Source: Sycon ciliatum (Eukaryota; Porifera; Calcarea; Leucosolenida; Sycettidae). From it: a stretch of 64,000 bases of DNA. The stretch covers positions 4,353,278 to 4,417,277 of the forward strand of contig NC_088646.1 in NCBI RefSeq assembly GCF_964019385.1. Reading direction: 5' to 3'. Within the stretch, counting starts at the first letter, position 1, and each line of letters opens with the position of its first letter. A program made the translations under genes and the position numbers. Positions 11,334 to 21,169 of this stretch are shown here, piece by piece. The notes beneath the pieces were generated by a model. It worked only from the letters and a program-made list of their open reading frames with translations, was not told where the DNA came from and did no database searches.

Positions 11334-14300
11334 CTAAAGGTGATCAAGGACAAATCTCACGCTTTGCTTCATGGCATCTAGAGCTTCAGCATTACCATAG
11401 GGAAGCGTAGCACCCAGAACAGTGATATTGGTGGGAACAAATGCAAAGAAGCCATGTATTTGGTTCTTATACTCCACCAGCTCAACTTCCACACCGGCCG
11501 ACTTCAGGCGTCGCTCATACAGCAGACCATCACTATACAACGGATCAATGCCTGCCAGCAAGATGATTGTTGGTGGTACCGTACTCAAGTCCTGGGAAAG
11601 CAGAGGACTCATAGACTCGCTCAAAAATCGCTCTGCATACGGGTACTTGTCTGTATCTGGGGTGACCAGTTCAACGTCCACACCTTCCAATCGAAGGCTG
11701 GCGTTCTTCCAAACTTCCGCGGGAAGAAGTTGCAGTGAGCGCTCGGTCAATTGCGAATAGAGGAGTTCATAGTGTTCCATTCCGCCCAGATACCAGGCAC
11801 GAAATAAGAACATCATCTCGGGTGTCAGTCCACCGGGAGCCCAAAACGATAGTGCGGTTTCCGGATCATCAAGTGCACCTTTCATTGTTGGGAATATTGA
11901 GACCTGAGCACGCACACGAGGTAGACTTGTGACCCTGCTGATGTGCAGAGCAACAGCCGCTGCCAGTGATCCACCAGCACTGTCACCGCCAACACTGACC
12001 AACGAAGAGTTGACTCGTAGTGCCGCAGCTACCGCCTGGTCACCAAGAACTGCCTTAGTCACAGCAAAGCAGTCATCAAACGCCGCAGGGAAGACATGTT
12101 CGGGAGCCAAGCGGTAGCTGAAATGGAAGAAATAGAGAACGCAGGCCAACCATCAGCATTTATCATTGTCATAGAATTCAGGAGCTCATTGCTCTCCAGG
12201 GAGGTTGTGGGTGATGTTGAGTAGGCCCGTATAGGAAGTACCCCACACATGCATCGCCTGATCTGCACAGAATTGGAGAGATCACTCAATCTCCGGATAG
12301 CTAGCTGTTTCCACCTTGTTAGGTCTCATCAGCTGAGCTCAGACCTGTGACTGGCCAAACTGATGGCAATGAAGTCTAGCTAACAACCCAGTATTCTTTA
12401 AACCGGCTCAAAGCATCAAAGTACGTGGACAGATAAGATCACAGATCACTTACTCAACGGAAATCACGGCGATGTCAGATTCGCGGCACCAATTCGCTAG
12501 CACGTTGTCATAAGCATCTGTGCACAACAGCAAAGACAACACTGTTCACTGTACAGTAACCTACCTGTGCCTATATATTTGGAGTAGTGTATCCATATGT
12601 AACTTGACCCTGTTTCCTTTTTCACACTTTCGCGTACGCACATGCACCTCGTATGCACCAGCGGTAACTGTTTCGTGCCTGTGCTGTTTACATGCCTACT
12701 CTGTTCCCTGTGTTCTCCACTTCTCCATTATAAGCACACTGTGAAGTCCTCTGAAAACCACCCGGGCCTCCAATAAAGGACACCGTACGGTAGTATATGT
12801 ACGCACATTGCATGTACATGTACATGTTATCATGGTCAGTCGCGCGATCCCGCGCGGTGCACCAACCTCTGAAATGAGGTTGAAATAATAATGAAACAGT
12901 CTCCAATAAAGGAACGTCTCCATTAATAGCACGGGGCGGAGGTACACTGAAAAAATAAAGGACCGTGCTTATATTAGAGATAATACGGTATGCAGAGTTG
13001 CAAACTCTTGGGAGGTTATATGCTATTGGTACTACCAGTATAGAGTTCGCTGACTTGTCAGTTTGAGCACTCTGGCAAGGTACCGGGTACGTTCGGGCCT
13101 GGTTTAAATTTGGCTTTGGAAAATTCATTTTTCATTGCTATCAGATTCGGCCTCATTTTCTCTGTACTGTGCTGATGAGTCCACAAAGGACGAAACAGTT
13201 CTGTCCGCAAATAATTGGGTACATATACTACCTAGTGTACAACTTAATTTTGTTTAATGACTGATTTTCATGATTTTTCATTTAACGTGTTATATATACA
13301 GTAATGGTGAGTCAGAATGCGCAACAATTAGCACAAAAATGACTGATGTGATACTGACATTCAACGACCTGACGCTTAGCTGCATCTGATGAGCCGTCAG
13401 CATCTTTACGGCGAAACGTACGCCGTGTGACACTACTTGTTATTGCCGTTTGTTAGTCCATCACAAGTTCCATTCTACATGTATTTGTAGTATAGTACGA
13501 AGAGATAGTGTCGTCCGGTCTGTCTTGCTTCGTGATCGGGTAACTTCCTCTCTTTTGCTTATCTCTAATAACATGAGCCTCCTAAGTTGGGTGGTCGTTG
13601 TTTCGCGTTTTCGAAGTGAGCGTTGGCCGTCCTGTGCCGTGGTCCTTCGTCCTGCGTCATCATCTTGTCATAGCTAAGATTCTGAGTTCGCTGCGCTGTT
13701 TGGCTTGTTTTCGTTTAGAGTGTGCTCTCCTTCCCCTTTCTTACGTTATTTCATAACTTAGAACCTTCCAAGTTGGAAGGCTGTTGGTTTGCGCATTCCA
13801 GACGTGATGCAGCAAAGAATCAGGTCGTTCAATGTCAGTATCACATTAGTCATTTTTGTGCTAATTGTTGTACATTCTGACTCACCGGCATCCTGCTTAT
13901 AATCGACGTTAGTGTTGGACAAAGCGGATAACCTGTAAACTTATGATCCTCTCTTTTTTAATTTTAATCCTGGGCTCTCTCCATCCGAGTTTAAAAACTT
14001 AAAAACTGATTCTCTTCATCTACATACCTATCTGCCGCTAGGGTTTACTGGGTGTTAGCGGCCGTCGTGAGTTCCCTTCGGGAACGAACACGATGATTTA
14101 CTTACTTTACTTACCTATGTGTCCAGTGATAAAGCCACCGCCGTGGAAGTACACCAGCACTGGTAGCACTGCGTCCGCGTCAACAGTCGCTGGTCGATAC
14201 AAGCGCACAGGAACACCAGCCACTGTGCGGCCCTCACTGCTAACATAGCTTGTGTCAACTATGGAGCTCAGTACTGACATGAGATGGCGACTGGCTTCCG

Positions 14301-16374
14301 GTCGGCTTGTTCCTCTCAGGAATGCCAGTACGCTCAAAAAGTTGACTGAAGGCTGCAAGTGCAGTGTCAAGACAAGAGCACACAGGTTACACATGTGACA
14401 GGATGACGGTAACCTGTCTACGTATACTGACTCGGATGTGAGCACTGAGAAGGAGAGGGATTCAATCATTCCAGCCAAGCCAGTTCTCATGGTCGCACAT
14501 ATCGGTATGTATATAATTATTATGACTGTGATGTCATACAATTCATGATTATCGGACCAAACAACTTTGTCGTTGGCTTGGTATGTTGCAGTATCGATGC
14601 GGAGTTGTACCCTCATTCAATTTAGGTGCTCATGTCCAAAGCAAGAGTACATTATCCCCCACGAGTGTGCAACTCCGCTATCAGTGCTGGACCCATAGAA
14701 ATTCAAGTTGACGTCATTTGTATGATGCAATGCACGTGTTATCAGACGTACCCCAAACCAGTGGCATGGCATGGCAGACACATCGCCATTTTGATTCTGT
14801 GTAAATGCGTGCCAGCAAACACATGTGACAGGTTGGCAGCTTTTTTTTTAAAGCGCCGGGAATCACGTTCAACGAGCATTACATCATGAAAAAGACGTCA
14901 ACTTTACTTGAAATACTGTAGCTAGTATAGGCACAGCACTGCGGCATGCAGGAGTTGCACACTCTTACAAGTGATGTACGAGTCGTACTCTTCTCCAAAC
15001 TCACTATACATTATGCTGTCCCCACAGGATACCGCGATTCCGCGGACGCGCAAATTTTCCGGGTTATTGGCTTTCATCCGCGTTTTCGAGAGATTTTGCA
15101 TAAAACCCGCGTTATTCACATGATCACGGGAATGTACAAGAAAATAGTACACGATGTTGAAATGTACTACATGTATACAAAGTCGTACCGGTACTGTACA
15201 TGAGTTTGTACGACAAAGTTGTATACTTGCATGAAACTGCACGCTAAAGTTGTACAAATGACAGATAACTCGTGCATAATGGCCGCATTAGGCTGTGTTT
15301 ACATGACAAATTTCAACCCGGGTCGAGTTCAGCCCGGGTTGAAAGTCTGTACGGTAGACAAAATAGGTGAGCGTTTACATGAAGACAGTTGACCCGGGTC
15401 AAATACTGATATGCCGCCAAAAGTCCACTTCAACAGTCCTGTATGGTCACGTGAATCCGTTCACTCGAAATTTGCATCTGCAGTGCTGTTCAAACCTGGC
15501 GCGAGATACGCACAGAAGTACGTTTGTACGATTTTCTTGACCTGGGTTGATTTCAACCCTCCCCTTGGGGGGGGGGGGGGAGGGTTGAAATCAACCCGGG
15601 TCAGGCGCAATGCGTCATGTAAACGCGCCATTCATTTTGTGCACATAGCGGGTTGAAATCTGACCCGGGTTGAAACGCCTCATGTAAACACAGCCTAAGA
15701 GAGGTTACCGGTTCTGCTATACGTGAAACGTAGAGAAATCACGTAGAGAGCAGGTATCTGGGGTAGAGTCTACGGCTTCGCGTGTTTCGGGTCCAGATTT
15801 CGACGCGTAGATGAGGTTCTCTACGTTGTGGCAGTGGCACACGCAAAGAAAATGCGTACGGATCTGCTGGGTATCATTCGAGTGCAGGCAGAAAACTGCC
15901 AAATATGGGAGGGGAAATTCCCAGTACACATTCCACACGACCTCTCTACGTGAAACGTAGAGCGGAACAGGATTTCTTTACGTTACGGGAACGCGAAGGG
16001 AGTTCGCGTGATTCTTTGCGTCACGTTCCCGAAACGTAGAGCAGAACCTCACTATTATATTACACCGCATATTTGCCACATATTTGGGCTGTTTTCGCCC
16101 GCATAATTATGCGCATAATTTTAAGATTTGGTGCCTATGTTTTTGAATGGAATGTACCGGTACGCGCGGTGCGAAACAGGTCATTCCAGGGGTGTGGGGT
16201 AGATACCCGGGGGTGCCAGCTTACCCGTGGTAGGATGAACATGTCCAGGATTCTGCCGCTGATCCGAGTTTTCATGGCAATGTTCTCATCCCATTGCGAC
16301 AGAGGATATAGTGCTATGGCCAACAGCACAGCAAACGTCGAGAGCAGCACAAGGCAACACCGGCCACACGCCAT
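11334..16374 (-). CDS. Arylacetamide deacetylase / NCEH1-like hydrolase, copy 2
   Basis: Four exons on the minus strand: 16374-16225, 14352-14115, 12517-12454 and 12117-11334. Exon lengths (150, 238, 64 and 784 bp) and phases are the same as in copy 1, again giving 411 codons. The anchor helix, HGGGF, GDSAGG, GIDPL and the catalytic His (IHGF) are all kept, so the protein should be active and anchored in the ER membrane. It differs from copy 1 by scattered substitutions, for example in the exon-3 start (DAYDN versus DGFGD) and after the catalytic His. Introns 1 and 2 have grown to about 1.9 and 1.6 kb through inserted elements, one of which lies at the exon-2 splice donor and another of which holds a hammerhead motif. 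The last exon and its 3' flank are closest to copy 1. The substrate cannot be inferred. Confidence 0.9.
13163..13223 (+). ncRNA. Hammerhead ribozyme motif
   Basis: The core CTGATGA (13172-13178) is followed by helix II, GTCC/GGAC (13179-13182 with 13188-13191, loop ACAAA), then GAAA (13192-13195). A short helix III follows (ACAG/CTGT, TT loop) and then cleavage-site C13205 in the triplet GTC. Helix I is supported by GTG-side pairs next to the core (13168-13171 with 13206-13209) and by a distal TGTAC/GTACA pairing (13163-13167 with 13219-13223) across an internal loop. All universally conserved core bases are present. Type I hammerheads with a very short helix III are known from Penelope-like elements and retrozymes, and this one is probably a remnant of such an element. 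It lies in intron 2 of hydrolase copy 2, antisense to that gene. A 2-nt helix III loop is tight, so activity is uncertain. Confidence 0.8.
13306..13886. mobile_element. Non-coding element with about 67-bp inverted ends
   Basis: GGTGAGTCAGAATG at 13306 and the following 60-odd bases recur inverted at the right end (to 13886) with few mismatches, both containing CAACAATTAGCACAAAAATG. A third, partial copy of one end lies at about 49,929-50,060. The element has no coding capacity. It sits in hydrolase copy 2, intron 2. Confidence 0.75.
14032..14111. mobile_element. Small insertion at the exon-2 splice donor of hydrolase copy 2
   Basis: About 80 bp (CTGCCGCTAG ... GATTTACTTACTTTAC) is flanked by TACCTAT on each side (14025-14031 and 14112-14118). 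Copy 1 has a single such site at this point. It includes a GTTCCCTTCGGGAAC hairpin. The same sequence (GGGTGTTAGCGGCCGTCG ... ACACGATAATTTACT) recurs at about 58,232-58,296, so it belongs to a dispersed repeat. Confidence 0.65.
15291..15695. mobile_element. MITE, GGCTGTGTTTACATGA family
   Basis: This 405-bp element has ends GGCTGTGTTTACATGA and TCATGTAAACACAGCC and is flanked by TA on both sides, which suggests a Tc1/mariner-type mover. The interior repeats the palindromic core CAACCCGGGT in both orientations. It lies in intron 1 of hydrolase copy 2. Confidence 0.8.
15700..16050. repeat. ACGTAGAG-rich inverted repeat block
   Basis: GTGAAACGTAGAG and its inverted form recur several times. The outer ends GGTTCTGC and GCAGAACCTC resemble the termini of the element at 21,562-21,833, so this is probably a degenerate relative of that MITE. 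Confidence 0.5.
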
Positions 16375-16779
16375 TTCTTCTGAGCCCGAATAACTGGCCT
16401 CTATCGCACCCTTCCAAGTGACCTATTAAATGCCGTAAGAATCGAAAGTGCAGTCCACAAATTTGCTGAAGACAAAGTGCTAGCAGCCTTCAAAAGGGCT
16501 ACGAACTTGCTGTGCTCTCATACTTTCACTGGTGCCGAAGACATGAAGTCTCGGATTGAAGAGTGAAAGGTCGTCAAGCCAGTTTGATATGTCAAGGGAA
16601 GCTTGACAAACACAACATGATCGTCATGTTGGTATGCAGTGTGTGGTATAGTAATACTCAACAATCATGTCGACTCATCTTGTGCATACTCTTTGGGTAT
16701 GTAAGAATTCAAAGCAGTACACTGCAAGTAATTACCCTTTGGGTATGTAAGAACTCAAAACAGTACACCATGGTACACT

Positions 16780-18525
16780 GCTTCCCGCTCAAAAAAGAAC
16801 CTTGCACTTCGCAGATCTGGACTGAAGAAACGAAGACAAGGACAGGAACTGAGGAAGGGCCCATCATCGGCGTCACCCCATTTGCCTTGGCTTGCCATGC
16901 TCCAGACCAGTACACTACAAAACACAAGTAAAAATAAGTGATAGATCTACTGTTTTTCAAAAAATACTTTTGCATTTTGGCGTTTGCTGTCTTTGATCCC
17001 GCGCCGGCTAGCGGCTGTGGCGTGGCTCGGCGCCCCACACACTCGGGGGATCGGGTACCGAGTCAGCGCACCGGGGGTGAGGGCAAAATCTCATCCTATT
17101 TCAGGGGCCATTTTTCATTTCTGAAATCATTCTTCACGACCGTCTCTTGTGTGGCTGTTGTTGTTTGCGTCTCTCGTCCTTCTCTACACGTGTTTGAGAA
17201 GTCCAGCTCTTGGCAGCGTGATCTCGCCATGCTCTTCAGCTGCTTTCTGCTCGACGCGATGAATCCCAGTTCTGGCTTTATCACCTGAAGTGGTAAGTTC
17301 ATTCCCCTCATATTTTTCACTTTGTTTCGGCACACTTTCTGCCTTTTCTCCAAGGATGACAACATCATGCACCACGCTGACCTTTTGGTTGATGATCCAA
17401 TGATCTACATCACCCATAGTCTGAGGAAACTCATTGTTTTCCTTTTAAACAAAATTGTGATATTGTGTCTTGACAGCACCCCTTTTCTTTTTGTGTGGCC
17501 TTTCGTTTGCAATTCTGCAGGTGGCCAGCAAAATGCCAACTTCTCATCTTTCCCCATGCGCTCTCACCATCGACGCAGATTTAAACAAAATCTCCCCTTG
17601 ACGCGAATGTATCGTTGAAAAAGCTGGTTTTTCACCGCACTAACCATGCTTACTGGGTCCTGAGTTTGTACAGGCGCCGGCCTCCTTCCAAATCTATGGT
17701 AAGCACGCACGCACGCGGACCACGTGGTTTCCCTTTTGCCTCTGATGAAAAATTTAACCAGTTCTGCTACTGAATGGCAGTGATGATACCCTTCTTACCA
17801 TTTTCTGAGGCTTTATTACCATTTCGGCTTTTCAAAGCTGTTTGGATCGCCTTTCTTGTCTGATATGAAATTTTGTCCTTTTTTTGTCTCTAGGTGCTGC
17901 AATCCTTGCCGGAATGGACAATGTCCACCAGATCCACTATTGTGGCTGTTTTGACTGGTAAGTGCTCTCCTTCTCTTTGTGCGTACCAGTTTAACCAAGT
18001 ATGATGAATCCTTTTGACTAGAGTCTCTGACTATTGTTGAAGATAAAGTTCCGATCACTGACTTGGGTTTTGCAATCCTTTCGGATGTTAGAATCTCCAT
18101 GCTCCCATTCCTCATGGCCTTGTTCATTTTATATTTTCTGCAGCCTTTCACACTTCCTCGGCTACCAGCTTACCTATGCGCTGATATATGAAGGTAAGTC
18201 GTACTTCAGCTCTATTTCTTGGCTTTCATTTCCAAGTTGATGACATCATTTTGACTAGAGTCTCTGACTATTGTTGAAGATAAAGTTCCGATCACTGATT
18301 GGTTCCTGCATCTATGTTTTAATTTATGCTTGCAAATGTGTATCCTAACTTTGGGTTTCCTGTATTTTCCACCTATTACAGAATTGCAAGATCGTCCGTT
18401 CGAATCATCAATCGTCCATAGCAAAATGGTGGGTTTCAAAGTCACCAGGACACGTTTGCGTGTTCCCAATGATGTCTGTAATTTGCGCCTGAAGCTCACG
18501 GGGTGGCTGGTAGCCTGCTAGCCAC
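16780..18525 (+). other. Candidate unassigned multi-exon ORF pieces
   Basis: T-rich sequence with several short open segments bounded by good splice sites. One chain of four keeps phase: about 17,674-17,699 (ending FQIYG), 17,895-17,959 (ILAGMDNVHQIHYCGC), 18,144-18,190 (LSHFLGYQLTYALIYE) and from 18,383 (LQDRPFESSIVHSKMVG) to a stop near 18,520. Separate open pieces near 16,795-16,930 and 17,345-17,440 do not join in phase with these. I recognise no domain. It could be a decayed transposon gene or an unknown gene, and I do not assign a function. Confidence 0.3.
18018..18298. repeat. Direct repeat, about 46 bp, two copies
   Basis: A block beginning TTTTGACTAGAGTCTCTGAC and ending GTTCCGATCACTGA occurs at about 18,015-18,064 and again at about 18,249-18,298. 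The two copies look identical and lie about 234 bp apart, in putative introns of the unassigned plus-strand pieces. Confidence 0.8.
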
Positions 18526-21100
18526 TAACCTCTTGCAGTTTTGTGATGTCAACTTATTCAACTGAGTCTTATTCTATTTCTTGCTCTGCAATGCAACATT
18601 TGGTGTGTTGCTGATTCATTTCCTTTTTTTCTCTTCTATTTCTTTCAGGTTCAGCTATTCGCTAACGGCAGATCAGCACTGCTTCTAGTTTTAACTTCAT
18701 TTCTCCTGGAATATATCTTGTTGAATCATATCGTGCTCTTGTGTGCCTTGTGATTGCGTTCAATTTTCGTCGGGATACCCTGCATCTGTAGCTCCATACA
18801 ATTTGCATGCTACTTTCTGCGTACAATTTTGTGTGCATGCACTATTCCAGCACTGCCATTGGGCATTTACATTTTCTTGGTCACTACGCGAGTGCCAGCC
18901 GCCCAGCAGGGAACCAGGAAACCCAAAATCAAGTGGCTGCACTCGCATACATACATACATACATACATTGCATGTAGTTATTGCAGCAGACATGGGCCCA
19001 TGGAATACTACATGACATGTAGTTTGCTCTTTTCTTGACTTTAGTACACTGCCCTTTACCCAGTTACTACATGTACATATGAATTGTAGTTACTAGCGTA
19101 ACTGTATTTGGATAAAGGGTACAACCGCACTACAAGTACATGTACAGTCATGTACATCGTACAACGGACGGTCAGAAAAGGAACCTCTAGCTCTGGTCTG
19201 TCCCCCGTGAATACCGCGCGCGGCAGAATATCAGCAATTCCGTGCAGAGAATTCTGCGCTAATTCTGCAAATCCATCTATAATATTCTGCGAGGAAAAAG
19301 AGCGTAAAACAGATCGAATTTCCGCAACCCCACCGGAGTTTGTTTTCCCTATATTCTAAAACAAAATTAGGCGAAATCCTGGTCAAAAAATTTGAAAGCT
19401 CCAAAATATGCTGCAAGTTGATTTTGCAAGTCACAAGCGGGTAATCATGGTAATGTATTGCCACTAATGGTTGGTTTGGCTGTGAACATACATTGTACAT
19501 CGAAAAGTCTCCAGAAATAGCAGTTTTCTCTCGTTTCTGCAATATTCCGCGGGATTTTTTTTTGTGCAGGTGCAATGGACAGTACAGCAACTGTACCAGT
19601 TTTCTTCGTTACTGTATTGAGCCTATCGTGTGTTTTCGACCACTAATATTAATTTTTTTATTGATACTTGTACATAGCACATAGCCATGTCTTTTCGCCG
19701 GTGCAGCGCCGCAGAATTCACGCTATCCGCCGCATAATGTAGCGATTTGTGCCGCAGAATTCTGCGCAGAATTTCAACTTCCTGTCCGCGGATTCCTGGA
19801 GGGACAGTTTAAATTGGTCAAATTTGAGCGGTTTTCACAATTTTTTTTCTGACGCACCCTTACATGTATATGCGGAGCTAATTTTCTGAAGTCCATTTCA
19901 GTGGCAGTAGACAGCCTCACAGCGTACCAAAAGTTATAATTCTTTAGGGTACAAGTAGAGGTGCAGTAACACTCCCCAGATCCGGGCAGGTTGGAACCAT
20001 GTATATACGTACTTGCATGGAAGTAAATATTTTCTGCTCATGACTCCGGGCCTAGGGTAGCCAGACATTCGTCGTACAGGGCAGAACATCCATACTTGGA
20101 TGTGTTCCGCGTGGCTCTTTTGTTCTGTATGCATTATCTGTCCATCAATATAGCATGACCACAGCTCAGAGCAGTTTCGACTTCAATAATTATTATTTTC
20201 AATACATATCTTTGGAATGCTCCTCACTTTCTGAAGCAAGCCGGAACAAGAAAAAGGATTTCGGCCAGATGTTGCCCCAGAAGCACTGAATTGGGAAAAG
20301 CCATGTAAATCAGGGCCACTAGCATTCTGCAAAAGAATGTTCAGCTAGTATTAGTAACAGGGCATAGAACTATAGATGTCCTGCAACAACGCTCCGTAAT
20401 TGACTGGGGTTGTAATCAAAGGAACACATTCAAAACACCCGTATCTCCAGGGTAAAGACAAGACTTGTACAAACTTAACAACGGGGACCTGTTTCAGGCT
20501 TCAAGCTGTTGCTGTCAAACCGGATCATACTAAAATAGAAAGACCTTGTAAAAAAGAAGGAAAAGGAAATGAAACCGGGTTGTAGTGTGTGGAAGACACT
20601 TGGGTCAGACATGAGTGAAGTGTTATTGTGGTGGTGAAGCATCTCACTGAATGGCCGACAGCTCCATCGCAACATCTCAAATCAATAAAAGAAACAGGTC
20701 CAGAGAAAAGCACAAGGGCTTTTGTGGTTTAATACTTCCATTGTCCTCACTTGCGAGCACGGAAAGTAAAGTTATGTGCACCATCAATCAGTGCAAAGCA
20801 TGCCCACTATAGTCATGTTGGAACAAAGCTCTGCAACGCGACCAGTCCAGGCAGAATACACAGACTGAGAGCAGCTCAGACAACGGCACGGTGCATTCCT
20901 TCACAGTCTGGGTGGAGAGACAAAGAACCATGCCGTTGACGATGTACTGCGTACTACTCTAACGGTCCCATTGCTTGTGGGGTTACTTTACAACGCATCC
21001 GCAAACCAGCACTGCAAGCAGCATGGCTCCAAGAGCTTTACCTCGAAAGAATTGCTGGCTGGTGACGAGACGCAGGAGTTCTTCCCAAGAAAGGGCATGT
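18526..21100. other. Gene-poor spacer with diverged repeats
   Basis: No exon could be supported. It contains a short CATA run near 18,950, a block rich in GCAGAATTCTGCG-type palindromes (about 19,200-19,800) ending in CCTGGAGGGACAG (a terminus of the CTGTCCC family seen at 30.4-31.5 kb) and otherwise unremarkable sequence. The TTC4 3' UTR should extend into its right end. Confidence 0.45.
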
Positions 21101-21169
21101 ACATACCCAACTGCTTTGTTGTAGCCACAGACAACTTCTCGTTCCAGCGTCTACCAGCTTTAGCAGCTT

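Larger units (their letters stand above)
10811..16450. repeat. Segmental duplication, unit B
   Basis: Second copy of the AADAC-like segment, in the same orientation as unit A. It is longer because introns 1 and 2 hold inserted repeats (12.5-14.1 kb and 14.9-16.2 kb). It lacks the MITE found at 2,276-2,571 in unit A. Confidence 0.85.

Noticed and set aside
12300..12350. CTGATGAG...GGAAAC on the minus strand, also at about 2,640-2,690
   Set aside because: The helix II closing pair is wrong (G opposite G) and no helix III with a valid cleavage triplet forms. Chance similarity in the duplicated intron.
13380..13440. Second hammerhead-like core (CTGATGAG, paired GCCGT/ACGGC stem, GAAAC)
   Set aside because: The base after the expected helix III is G (not allowed at the cleavage site) and the flanks cannot form helix I. 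At most a dead relic.
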